A stretch of 30,484 bases of DNA from Cloacimonetes bacterium UBA4175 (GCA_002379855.1 DFUX01000025.1:1-30484), one strand, 5' to 3'. Positions 10,801-18,400 are shown, numbered from the stretch's first letter. The notes: generated from the sequence alone by a model not told the origin. Translations and numbers: made by a program.

Positions 10801-12408
10801 TGTGGTAGCCAGATAGGAGCTGTTTCTGTAAACTTTGTAGCTGTTAGGCGTCATCGCTTCCGGGGCGTCCCAAGTGAGTGTGACGGAAGCGTGGGTTGAG
10901 GTTGCGGCCAGATTCTGAGGGGGATTGAGGGGTGGCTGCACTGCCAACAGGGCGTTGTACAGGTTCAGGCGTCCGGAGCCGAGTTTGTTGGTGTAGCTTG
11001 GATTCACGCCGTAATGGTTGTCGGCGGTGCTTTGCAGGATCGTTTTCAGCTCCGTGTTGGTGAGCGTGAGCCCGTTGCGGTGGGCGTAGGATATAATGAG
11101 TGCCGCCGCTCCGGACACATGCGGGCAGGCCATCGAGGTGCCCTGGTACCAGGCGTAGTTGTTGCCTGTTATAGTGCTGAGAATTCCTCTTGTGGAATAA
11201 TATGTCGTTTCTCCACCCGGGGCGGAGATGTCCACCCAAGTTCCCCAGTTGGAGTAATAGGCTTTTTTGTCCTGGTTGTTGGTGGCGGCCACAGCAAAAG
11301 CGCCGCTGTAACAGCCAGGATAGAAATTTCCCTCGGCTTCATCGTTGCCCGCGGCGAAGATGGTGACGCCACCGTTCAGAACAGTACCGCCGCCGTTGGC
11401 GTTGAAATAGTTGATGGCGTTAAGTTCGGACTGGTTGTACACGTCGGGGTACTGATAACCCCAACTGTTCTGGGAGATGGCCGCGCCGTTGTCCGCTGCC
11501 CAGACGGGGGCGTTGGCAAAGCCGCCCTGGTTCTGTCCGTCGAAGACCTGGCAGGACATCAGGCTCACACCTTTGGTATTGCCGTTCCCGCCGGCGATGC
11601 CGCAAACGCCTGTGGAGTTGTTGTTTTCCGCGGCAATGGTGCCGGCCACGTGGGTGCCGTGGTCTTCGGGGTTGATAGTGGTGCTGCCGTTCACAAAGTT
11701 GTATCCCACTCCGCTCCAGATGTTGTTGTTCAAGTCCGGATGATTGGTCTGGATGCCGCCGTCGATTACTGCCACAATCACATCCTGATGTCCCTTTTCC
11801 AAGTCCCAGGCTTCGGGCAGGTCGATATCGCAATCTACAGTTCCGCCTTGCTGGCCAGTGTTGTTGTAATGCCACTGTGAACTGTAATAGGGGTCATTAG
11901 GGGTCCAGCGGTCCAGTGTTTCCGGATGTTCCGGGTCCAAGCCCGCGACATTTTCATACAGCACTTTTTTATACTCGGGCTCAGCCCACTCCACGCTGCC
12001 TTTGAGGCCACGGTAGGCCATCACGATGTCCCGGATGTCAGCTTTGCTGGAGAAGCTTATCTCATACCAAAGATGCAGGCCCCAGTCCCGGTGCCGCTGG
12101 GTGAATTCGCCCCTGTGGGCCGGGCTGTAAAAAAGCTGGCTGATTTTGCTTACCTCGAACCGGCGGCTCAGTTCGTCCAGTTCGGCAATGCCAAAGGAGG
12201 CAAGTGTCCCGTTTGTATGCTCCAGCCTTTGCAGTTGGCCGGAAAGCTCCGGTTTCAGTCTGATCCAGACATGGCCGGGAACCATAGCGCCGTCCGGCAC
12301 TTCGTAAATGTCTATAAAGGGCAGGTCCGCGAAATCCGGACCCAGGGCCATGAGGCCAACGCTCAGAAGCGCCAGGCAGATGGCCGCAAGAATTGTTAAT
12401 TTGCGCAT
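6916..12408 (-). CDS. Secreted subtilisin-like serine protease (S8) with tandem adhesive modules
   Basis: This is an 1830-residue extracellular protease. A signal peptide (~1-22) and a propeptide (~25-165) precede the S8 domain (~170-490). The catalytic triad is intact: D216 in VIDGG, H250 in DHGTHVAG, S425 in GTSMACPH, with oxyanion N355 in AAGN. Two FN3 domains follow (~497-672). Then two long blocks of the same order come in tandem: a beta-rich module with CPIN...SLHGQSVYT, an ASH-like domain, a BACON-like Ig domain and a cadherin-like domain ending in YAYDTV, with another FN3 between the blocks. The protein ends in an FN3-like domain with FYKVVA near its C-terminus. The catalytic domain makes up only about one sixth of the protein, so the rest is probably for binding or display. 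The gene is paralogous to 12755-17812, and the 3' ends are nearly identical. The start is followed by a good signal peptide, although its RBS (GAGAG) is weak. Confidence 0.93.
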   Translation of the reverse strand: MRKLTILAAICLALLSVGLMALGPDFADLPFIDIYEVPDGAMVPGHVWIRLKPELSGQLQRLEHTNGTLASFGIAELDELSRRFEVSKISQLFYSPAHRGEFTQRHRDWGLHLWYEISFSSKADIRDIVMAYRGLKGSVEWAEPEYKKVLYENVAGLDPEHPETLDRWTPNDPYYSSQWHYNNTGQQGGTVDCDIDLPEAWDLEKGHQDVIVAVIDGGIQTNHPDLNNNIWSGVGYNFVNGSTTINPEDHGTHVAGTIAAENNNSTGVCGIAGGNGNTKGVSLMSCQVFDGQNQGGFANAPVWAADNGAAISQNSWGYQYPDVYNQSELNAINYFNANGGGTVLNGGVTIFAAGNDEAEGNFYPGCYSGAFAVAATNNQDKKAYYSNWGTWVDISAPGGETTYYSTRGILSTITGNNYAWYQGTSMACPHVSGAAALIISYAHRNGLTLTNTELKTILQSTADNHYGVNPSYTNKLGSGRLNLYNALLAVQPPLNPPQNLAATSTHASVTLTWDAPEAMTPNSYKVYRNSSYLATTGNLTYTDLNVTDGVTYSYYVVASYNDGDSDPSNTVNATPNTFPPTNLTAVGGDTVVNLSWTAAGGRGAEEEFLDERNISGYRIYRDGSSLTTVTGTSYSDHSVVNGTTYSYWVTTLYSNPTGESAASNTAEATPQAVSFAVIGSGTGTTATTEGCPINIYKKSLHGQSVYTAAELNAAGLYGPTDITQLGFYVATAPALALPNFRMRMKHTTATDVANWISADGLTTVYSSASYQPVPGNWDLLILSTPFAWNGIDNIVIDTDFDRVATESATGTVRYTNMSNGYRYGRSTYSDMGETFTGGLVSVYRPDVKLGFVYVEPAGPEIAVDPLSLNYGEVEVGQTSVKQFTIHSTGDETLSGSITTPAGYTVSAAGSKGQKDQEAGRNTLSFSLPVGTHQTYNLSFNPTAVATYSGNVTINSNDIDESTVLIAVTGTGYTPANISLSGNSLSATLVNGAQGTDSFTIINSGSQGLNFSLAESPSVAWFSSAPSSGTVSGGGNQLITGTFSPEGLVPGTYNTTLLVNSNDPDSPQLPVSVQLVVQNSSPTINAPESLTFDIYADTALIEDFSPYVDDLDPQTLTLDYSGNSNILVSIDGLMVTFSSLNYWTGTEEITFSVHDGMAYAYDTVSVTITQIMYPPTNLIAQAGNRVVNLSWTAPDPAGVSGYRIYRDGQVLTDLSGTTYSDASVSNGVTYQYYVTTLYANPAGESAASNTAEATPMAIINVTLGDGTSATNTNEGCPINIFRRSLHGQSVYTAAELNAAGVYGPVEITALGFYVNSAPNQALPSFVVRMKHTTAANVADWQTSTDMVTVYSATSYMPTPGGYDMLTLDTPFTWNGTDNIVIDTAFNRVGSRNSSGTVRYTETASGYRYTRSDYFNQTNTFYGGSVSIYRPNVQLTIYGGEPAPPEITVDLLALDFGAVKVGNSVVRQFTIANSGEEDLIGSITTPAGYSVVEQGRNSTDTEILRNTLEFNLAGGTNAVYQLTFQPLEAISYNGNVVISSNDEDEPTVNIALTGSGYIPPTVSLDATALEATLAVNAEGTDSFNIANLGSQNLSFTLVEDPAVAWFSANPTSGTVAGNGSQLVTGSFTAAGLAPGTYTANLLVNTNDPDNPQLTVSLTLEVLNALPVIELPADLSFDMNTQLVEDFSVFVSDADGHDLTLGYSGNTNIQISIDGMQVTFSAPLDWFGSEEITFSVFDGYAYAYDTVTVTVNLTALAIPEIEISKSTNGVTVSWDAVTNANCYHIYRATDPYGDYGTQPFATVLAPYTSWEDTEILPMAFYKVVAAYEDLPAK

Positions 12409-12529
12409 ATCTTTTTACTCTCTTTACCCTTGGCGGGGCTGTGTAATTTTTCCTGAGGTACTTTACCGCTGCCGAACCTCACTTTTGCCAGTGGGATATA
12501 ACCGAGCGGTATAAAAACACATTCTACCC

Positions 12530-12557
12530 ATTCAAACCATGAACAGGGATTTGTCAA
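12530..12557 (-). promoter_or_regulatory. Candidate promoter of subtilase 1
   Basis: On the minus strand a perfect TTGACA (12557-12552) is followed after 16 nt by TTGAAT (12535-12530). This leaves a leader of about 115 nt. The box TTGACAAATCCC recurs upstream of subtilase 2. The leader also holds a TGAGGT / ACCTCA inverted repeat (12454-12481). Nothing else is evident in the 346-bp gap between the two subtilase genes apart from this promoter and the terminator at 12701-12732. Confidence 0.45.
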
Positions 12558-12696
12558 CAGTTTTCTGCCAGATAAGTTTTCCAATTAAAGTAATTGTCTC
12601 CACGCACTTAAATCCGGTTTGGGTTTATTTGCCCCAGTTTAGCATTAGGCTCTATTTCAAATGGGGAGGGTAAACAGTTATCAATCCAGGATAAAA

Positions 12697-13654
12697 GACA
12701 AGCCCCGCCCATCCTGAGAGGACAGCGGGGCTGATATCGAAGTGGTTTGCTTAATTATTTGGCGGGAAGGTCTTCGTAAGCTGCCACGACCTTGTAGAAA
12801 GCCATGGGCAAGATTTCTGTGTCTTCCCAACTTGTGTACGGGGCCAGGACCGTGGCGAAGGGCTGAGTGCCGTAATCACCATAGGGATCTGTGGCGCGGT
12901 AGATGTGATAGCAGTTGGCGTTGGTCACAGCATCCCAGGAGACGGTCACTCCGTTGGCGCTTTTGCTGATCTCGATTTCGGGGATGGCCAACGCAGTGAG
13001 GTTCACGGTAACCGTCATCGTATCGTAGGCATAGCCGTAGCCATCGAAGACGGAGAAGGTGATCTCTTCGCTGCCGAACCAGTCAAGCGGAGCGGAGAAG
13101 GTGACCTGCATTCCATCGATGGATATCTGGATGTTGGTGTTGCCGCTGTAACCCAAGGTGAGATCATGTCCGTCGGCGTCGCTGACGAAGTCGGAGAAAT
13201 CTTCCACTAACTGGGTGTTCATATCGAAGCTCAAATCAGCCGGCAACTCGATGACGGGAAGGGCGTTCAGCACCTCGAGCGTCAGGGACACCGTGAGTTG
13301 GGGATTATCCGGATCGTTGGTGTTGACCAACAGGTTGGCGGTGTAGGTGCCCGGGGCGAGGCCAGCCGCGGTGAATGAACCGGTGACAATCTGGCTGCCA
13401 TTTCCGGCGACAGTGCCGGATGTGGGATTGGCGCTGAACCAGGCTACTGCGGGGTCTTCAACGAGGGTAAAGTTGAGGTTCTGGCTGCCGAGGTTGGCAA
13501 TGTTGAAGCTGTCCGTGTCTTCGGCGTTGACTGCCAGGGTTGCTTCCAAGGCTGTGGCATCCAGAGAGACTGTGGGTGGGATGTAGCCGCTGCCGGTCAG
13601 GGCGATGTTCACTGTGGGCTCATCCTCGTCGTTGCTGCTGATGACAACGTTGCC
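12697..13654 (-). repeat. 958-bp direct repeat, copy 2
   Basis: Second copy of 6858-7815, covering the 3' end of subtilase 2 and its terminator, ungapped and near-identical. The seven amino-acid replacements relative to copy 1 are scattered, which fits a recent duplication or gene conversion followed by slight drift. Confidence 0.93.
12701..12732 (-). terminator. Terminator of subtilase 2
   Basis: The stem AGCCCCGC / GCGGGGCT with inner TCCT / AGGA is followed on the minus strand by TTGTCTTTTAT. It lies 23 nt past the stop and is a copy of the hairpin at 6862-6893. Confidence 0.83.
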
Positions 13655-16600
13655 AGGATAGCTTTGCGCGGCAGTGGGGGCAAAGGTCAGATTGTAGGTG
13701 ATGGTTTCACCGGCTGGTACGCTGAGGGTTAGGGTATTGCGAACCTCAGCCTGGACTGACCTGGCTCCGGGAGCTTGCTTGACTGCAGGGGAGGCGGCTC
13801 TTTGGGCAGCAACCACAAATCCTTTTGCTCTCGCCTGGGCCACGCTGTAGCCGGAGGGGGTGCTGATGGTTCCCATCAAATGGGCATTGCCGGTGTTTTG
13901 CACAGTGAATTGCAGCACATTGGTTGTGCCGACTTCAACCGCGCCGAAATCCAGGGCCAGAGGCGAAACCACGATCTCGGGGGCTTGCGTTTCCTCAACA
14001 GCCAGGGTCAAGCGGATGTTGGGCCGGTTGGGAATTGGGGTTCCGCCACTGAAGACATCGGTCTGGTCATTGTAGTCGCTGCGGATGTAGCGATAGCCGT
14101 TGCTTATGGATGTGTACTGCGTTGTACCGGATGACGAATAGGTCCCAATGAGCCCGAAGGCGGTGTCCACCACGATGTTGTCGTCGCCGTTCCAGGTGAA
14201 GGGGGTGTCCAGTGTCAGCATGTTCCAGCCGGTGGCTGTAGGTTGGTAAGAGGTGGAATTCCAGACGGTGCTGAGCCCGGTGGATATCCAGCTGGAAACG
14301 TCGGTGGCGCTGGTATGCCCCATGCGGATGATGTAGTCTGGCATGGCCAGGCTGGGCAGACCGGTTACGTTGAAGCCGATGTCGGTGATGTCGATGGGTC
14401 CGAACACGCCTGCAGCGTTGAGTTCAGCCTTTGTGTACACCGCTTGTCCGTGTAAGCTCTGGTACCAAACGTTGATGGGACAGGCTGTGCTGGTACTGTT
14501 GGAATCGGTTCCATCTCCGATGATCACTGAGTTATTTGGCGTGGCCTGCACTGTTTCGGTAGGCTCTGCGTCTTCACCTGAATAGGTGGCCACCACATAA
14601 TAGGAGTAGGTTGTGCCGTTCACAACGGCGTTGTCGGTGTAAGTAAGCCCCGTCACGGTGGTGAGCAGGTTTCCGTTCCGGTAGATTTTGTAACCGGTGG
14701 GGATTCCGCTTATAGGCTCGCTCCAGTTTAGTATCACCAAACCATTTCCGCCGAACGCGGTCAGATTACGGGCAGGATAGAGCCCGGCGGGGACGTAGGC
14801 TTGCAGCTTCAGGTTGGGCAGATTGTTGGAAGCCGTAAGTGATATGGGCTGGGATGAATCGCTTCTGTTTTGGCGGGCCTGGGTGTCAGTAGTAGTGGTG
14901 TATGTCCAGTAGGGGTAATTAGAAATATAGCTCTGATTGCCCTTGATGGTTAGTATAGCCAGGTTGGAAGTTCCGTTGTAGGCAAAGAGGTTGTCCAGTT
15001 CCACCTCCATCCAGCCGGAGGTATCTGTGTTCGGGAAGGTTCCGCTGTAAACCAGGGTGTAGCCGGAGGTGCTGTAGTCACCGCTGGACAGGCTGGACTC
15101 GCTGGTGTGCTTCATATAGATGCTGACAGCCTCGATGGGACTTACATTTGTGCCGCTGCCCTTGTGGAAGCCCAGATACCTGATGTTGCAGGCGGTGCCG
15201 ATCTGCGAGGCCAGATAGATCGCCTCATGGCTGGAGTAGTTCCAATAACGGTTAATAGGGTAAGGCTGGGTTCCACTGCCAGTTCCTATGATAATGGTGG
15301 AGAGGGGATTGGTGGTGGGGAAGCCTGTAACAATGTTCGAGGGGTCGGATTCCTCGGCGCCGTAGATGGCTGTTACGTAATACTGATAGCTGGTTTCGTT
15401 CACCACGTTTGTATCAGAGTAAGTCAATCCACCGGTGCTGGCCAGATAGCTGCCATCGCGGTAAACCTTATAGCTGCTTGGTGTTCCGGTGGCAGGGGCT
15501 TGCCAGTTGAGGTTCACGACCGCGTTGCCGGAAGTGGCGGTCAGGTTCTGGGGCGGGGCATAGTAGGTGCCCATGGGCGGGAAGATGATGTGATCCAGCC
15601 AGGCGCAGTCACTGCCATTGGCCCAAGAAACGTCTTTGGAGTAGGTCCAGGCCAGGGTGTGATTGCCGGAGGTCAAGGGATAGGAAGCCTCTGCCCAGCC
15701 TGCGGAACCGGACCACTCGCCTTTCTTTACGCCATCGACGTAGAAACGCAGAAAGTCATAGTTGCTTTCGGAGGATACCTTGTACCAGAAGCTGAGATTG
15801 CCAGCGCTGCTGATTACCACAGGCAGGCTGAGGGTGGTGCTGCCGTTGTCGGAGATAGCGCCGGACTTGGCGGCATAGGTGCCGGAAAAGACCTCCGAGC
15901 TTTGCACTGTCCAGGGCACGGAGCTGTTATTCACCCAGGGATACAAAGTGAAGTTCCCGGTCTCAAAACCTTCATCCGGAGGGGCAAGCAATGTGACCGT
16001 GATGCTGCGGGTGGCAGTGTTCCCGCTATTGTCAGTGGCGATCACCATAATGCTGTGGGGGCCGCCGGCATAACCTGTGGTGTCCCAGACCCAGGAATAG
16101 GGGCTGGAAGTGTCGGTGCTTTTCAGCACATCATCAATATAAAATGCCACGCCGGTGATGTAGCCGTCAGTATCGGAGGCGGTGGCAGTTATCGTGATGC
16201 TGCTGTTGAGGTCATGCACCGATCCACCGGCCGGGGCGGTGATGGAAACCGAGGGCATGGTGGGATCGGTGGCAAGCAAGGCCTGGTAGGCATTGATGCG
16301 CCCGCTGCCCAGTTGGCCGAGGTAGTTTTGGTTCACGGCGTAGTGATCGTCAGCGGTGGATTCCAGAATATCCTCAACATCAGCGCTGCTGAGGGTGCGG
16401 CCGTTGCGGTGGGCATAGGAGACAACCAAAGCCGCCACGCCGGACGCGTGGGGACAGGCCATCGATGTGCCCTGGTAGAAGCCGTAATCACTTCCGCTCC
16501 AGCAGCTAAGCACGCCCTGGGAGGTGACGTTGTTGGTCTCGCCACCGGGGGCGGAGACGTCCACCCAGGTGTCGTAGTTTGAATACCATGCCTTGGTATC

Positions 16601-17812
16601 GTTATGGGTGGTGGCTGCCACGGCGAAGACGCCACTGTAACAACCGGGATACCACTGGCCGCTGGACTGATTGTTGCCCGCGGCGAAGATGGTGATGCCG
16701 TTAGACATCACGCTTCCGCCGCCGTTGGCGTTGAAATAGTCGATGGCGTCAAGCACAGACTGCTCGTAGTTTCCCACGCTGGTGTAGCCCCAACTGTTCT
16801 GGGAGATGCAAGCGCCGTTGTCGGCAGCATAAATCGGAGCCTGCTCAAAACCGTCGCCTCCGGAAGTGGGAGCGAACACCTGGGTGCTCATCAGCCGCAC
16901 GCCGTTGCCAGTTCCTGATCCGCCGGCAATGCCGGAGACGCCTACACCGTTATTGGTAACGGCGGCCACGGTTCCCGCCACATGGCAGCCGTGGTCTCCA
17001 CCGACGATATTGGAAGTGCTTTGGTAAAAGTTGTAGCCATACACGTCGTCAACATAGCCGTTGTTGTCATCGTCGATACCGTTTCCGGCGATTTCGCCGG
17101 GGTTGATCCACATGTTGGCAGCCAGGTCGGGATGGTCATACTGGACACCCTGGTCCTGGATGCAGACCACCACATCGCTATGGCCTTTTTCGATGTCCCA
17201 GGCTTCGGGCAGGTCGATGTCGGCATCCACCGTTCCGCCGGTCTGGCCAGTGTTGTGGTAATGCCACTGTTCGCCGTAGCGCGGGTCGTTTGGAGTCCAG
17301 CGGGAGAGGCTGGCTTCCATAGCCGCGATCTGATCCTGGGTGAGGCTCAAAAGCTGTTTCTTATATTCGGGTTCAGCCCATTGCACGCTTTGGTCCAGAC
17401 CGCGATAGGCCATCACGATGTCGCGTACGTCGGCAGAGCTGTCATACTCGAGTTCAAACCACAGATGCAGTCCCCATTCGATGTGGCGCCGGCCCCATTT
17501 AAGGTTTTTGGAGCTATCGCCAAAGAGCGGTGTGATCTTGGTTATTCCAAATTCCAGATTGAGGGCGTCAAGCTCCTCGATCTCAAAGCTTTTCAGGCTT
17601 CCTTCTTCATAACGGTAAGCTTGTACCTGGGAGGATAGTTTCTCGTTGAGTTTGATCCGGATGTGGCCTTGTTCGATGGCTGAGTCCGGCACTTTGTAAA
17701 TGTCGATGAAAGGGCGTTCGCCAAACTCCACCGGGGAAGCGGGCAGCCCTATCCATGTTAGCAGGAGCAGTGCGGTAAATACGAAGAGTATTCTTTTCAT
17801 GGCTCTCAACAT
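12755..17812 (-). CDS. Secreted subtilisin-like serine protease (S8), paralogue 2
   Basis: This 1685-residue protein has a signal peptide and a propeptide like subtilase 1. Its S8 domain (~185-515) has D220 in an unusual IQDQG context, H274 in DHGCHVAG, oxyanion N380 in AAGN and S450 in GTSMACPH. The insert GNGIDDDNNGYVDD (~243-256) looks like a calcium-binding loop absent from paralogue 1. Next come an Ig-like domain (~519-608), a MAM/laminin-G-like jelly roll (~614-745), FN3, a module shared with the C25 protein (~837-1004, RYWNYSSHEAIYLAS), FN3, the CPIN...SLHGQ module, an ASH-like domain, a BACON-like domain, a cadherin-like domain and the common FYKVVA end. The start is ambiguous. ATG at 17812 touches its Shine-Dalgarno, while Met5 (17800) is 12 nt from it and gives a cleaner MKRILFVF signal peptide. 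I favour Met5. Confidence 0.92.
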   Translation of the reverse strand: MLRAMKRILFVFTALLLLTWIGLPASPVEFGERPFIDIYKVPDSAIEQGHIRIKLNEKLSSQVQAYRYEEGSLKSFEIEELDALNLEFGITKITPLFGDSSKNLKWGRRHIEWGLHLWFELEYDSSADVRDIVMAYRGLDQSVQWAEPEYKKQLLSLTQDQIAAMEASLSRWTPNDPRYGEQWHYHNTGQTGGTVDADIDLPEAWDIEKGHSDVVVCIQDQGVQYDHPDLAANMWINPGEIAGNGIDDDNNGYVDDVYGYNFYQSTSNIVGGDHGCHVAGTVAAVTNNGVGVSGIAGGSGTGNGVRLMSTQVFAPTSGGDGFEQAPIYAADNGACISQNSWGYTSVGNYEQSVLDAIDYFNANGGGSVMSNGITIFAAGNNQSSGQWYPGCYSGVFAVAATTHNDTKAWYSNYDTWVDVSAPGGETNNVTSQGVLSCWSGSDYGFYQGTSMACPHASGVAALVVSYAHRNGRTLSSADVEDILESTADDHYAVNQNYLGQLGSGRINAYQALLATDPTMPSVSITAPAGGSVHDLNSSITITATASDTDGYITGVAFYIDDVLKSTDTSSPYSWVWDTTGYAGGPHSIMVIATDNSGNTATRSITVTLLAPPDEGFETGNFTLYPWVNNSSVPWTVQSSEVFSGTYAAKSGAISDNGSTTLSLPVVISSAGNLSFWYKVSSESNYDFLRFYVDGVKKGEWSGSAGWAEASYPLTSGNHTLAWTYSKDVSWANGSDCAWLDHIIFPPMGTYYAPPQNLTATSGNAVVNLNWQAPATGTPSSYKVYRDGSYLASTGGLTYSDTNVVNETSYQYYVTAIYGAEESDPSNIVTGFPTTNPLSTIIIGTGSGTQPYPINRYWNYSSHEAIYLASQIGTACNIRYLGFHKGSGTNVSPIEAVSIYMKHTSESSLSSGDYSTSGYTLVYSGTFPNTDTSGWMEVELDNLFAYNGTSNLAILTIKGNQSYISNYPYWTYTTTTDTQARQNRSDSSQPISLTASNNLPNLKLQAYVPAGLYPARNLTAFGGNGLVILNWSEPISGIPTGYKIYRNGNLLTTVTGLTYTDNAVVNGTTYSYYVVATYSGEDAEPTETVQATPNNSVIIGDGTDSNSTSTACPINVWYQSLHGQAVYTKAELNAAGVFGPIDITDIGFNVTGLPSLAMPDYIIRMGHTSATDVSSWISTGLSTVWNSTSYQPTATGWNMLTLDTPFTWNGDDNIVVDTAFGLIGTYSSSGTTQYTSISNGYRYIRSDYNDQTDVFSGGTPIPNRPNIRLTLAVEETQAPEIVVSPLALDFGAVEVGTTNVLQFTVQNTGNAHLMGTISTPSGYSVAQARAKGFVVAAQRAASPAVKQAPGARSVQAEVRNTLTLSVPAGETITYNLTFAPTAAQSYPGNVVISSNDEDEPTVNIALTGSGYIPPTVSLDATALEATLAVNAEDTDSFNIANLGSQNLNFTLVEDPAVAWFSANPTSGTVAGNGSQIVTGSFTAAGLAPGTYTANLLVNTNDPDNPQLTVSLTLEVLNALPVIELPADLSFDMNTQLVEDFSDFVSDADGHDLTLGYSGNTNIQISIDGMQVTFSAPLDWFGSEEITFSVFDGYGYAYDTMTVTVNLTALAIPEIEISKSANGVTVSWDAVTNANCYHIYRATDPYGDYGTQPFATVLAPYTSWEDTEILPMAFYKVVAAYEDLPAK

Positions 17813-17818
17813 CTCCTT
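17813..17818 (-). promoter_or_regulatory. Shine-Dalgarno AAGGAG that decides the start of subtilase 2
   Basis: On the minus strand AAGGAG directly abuts the first ATG with no spacer and lies 12 nt from the next in-frame ATG at 17800. Zero spacing would be poor for initiation, so the downstream ATG is the likelier start. Confidence 0.6.
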
Positions 17819-17940
17819 TATTGGTATGTTCTCTTATATAGTTGTTATCGTCTTTGCCTGGATGCGCTTAACGGAGGCCATTCTTGTGAAATGGTCGCGC
17901 AGGCAGGATATTTGATCCAAAGCAACCTTCTCATCAGCAG

Positions 17941-17967
17941 ATAATTGGATGCAGCGGGATTTGTCAA
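17941..17967 (-). promoter_or_regulatory. Candidate promoter of subtilase 2
   Basis: On the minus strand TTGACA (17967-17962) is followed after 15 nt by AATTAT (17946-17941, four of six matches to TATAAT). It is preceded by an AT-rich stretch. The 12-nt string TTGACAAATCCC is identical to that upstream of subtilase 1, at a comparable distance from the start codon (about 150-167 nt). Confidence 0.42.
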
Positions 17968-18157
17968 TTAAAATTTACCTCCACCAGAATTTCAAATATG
18001 GCTCTCCTGCAAACTAAACGGGTGGATTATTAAGGGCGGATAACTGCCTTGTTTCAAGCCAATGTATTGTTATATTTGCATCTATGTTCATTGTTTACAA
18101 AAGAATCCCGCTTGTCCCCCATACCGCTCTCCTTTGCAGCATAAGGAGTTACGACCA

Positions 18158-18193
18158 TCATCCTTAGGTATGTGGTTGCGAAGTTAAGGATGA
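18158..18193. repeat. Dispersed REP-like inverted repeat, copy 2
   Basis: TCATCCTTA / TAAGGATGA arms (9 bp) flank an 18-nt loop, matching the copy at 6746-6781 in arms and in the adjacent GGT, AAG and GAC bases but not in the loop. It lies upstream of subtilase 2, as copy 1 lies upstream of the C25 gene. Confidence 0.65.
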
Positions 18194-18214
18194 CCCCAGG
18201 AAGATACAGGTTTA

Positions 18215-18226
18215 GCCTCCGGAGGC
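18215..18226. repeat. Perfect 12-bp palindrome GCCTCCGGAGGC
   Basis: Gapless self-complementary 12-mer flanked by TTTA and AAAG. It could be a binding site for a dimeric protein or part of the repeat element just beside it. No function can be assigned. Confidence 0.4.
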
Positions 18227-18400
18227 AAAGGGGGGCAAAGAGGCGGTCAGGCGGGGTATAGCAGTCAGTGTTGTATTTTATCCACTTGTTTGGAAGGAGG
18301 GTTGAATTTTTTATACGCTGGGCAGGTTGTTGTATGGAGCAATACCCAGTGTCTGATCTGGCGCTTGTAATGACGGGGGCATGAAGCATCAGGAGCGCGG

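Larger units (their letters stand above)
17819..18400. other. Intergenic region between dtd and subtilase 2
   Basis: About 580 bp contain the candidate subtilase-2 promoter (17941-17967), the second dispersed inverted repeat (18158-18193) and a perfect palindrome (18215-18226). A 111-codon minus-strand reading frame at 18054-18389 has no recognisable domain, and the inverted repeat runs through it, so I do not call it. I see no clear terminator for the dtd operon. Confidence 0.6.

Noticed and set aside
15107..16582. 491-codon open frame on the plus strand inside subtilase 2, and similar long antisense frames (e.g. 7066-8136, 11014-11880, 21479-22504)
   Set aside because: They are exact antisense shadows of genes with clear domains and catalytic motifs, have low-complexity G/V/A-rich translations and show no recognisable family.
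18054..18389. 111-codon minus-strand frame between dtd and subtilase 2
   Set aside because: No recognisable domain or convincing RBS, and the dispersed inverted repeat runs through it; better explained as intergenic DNA.
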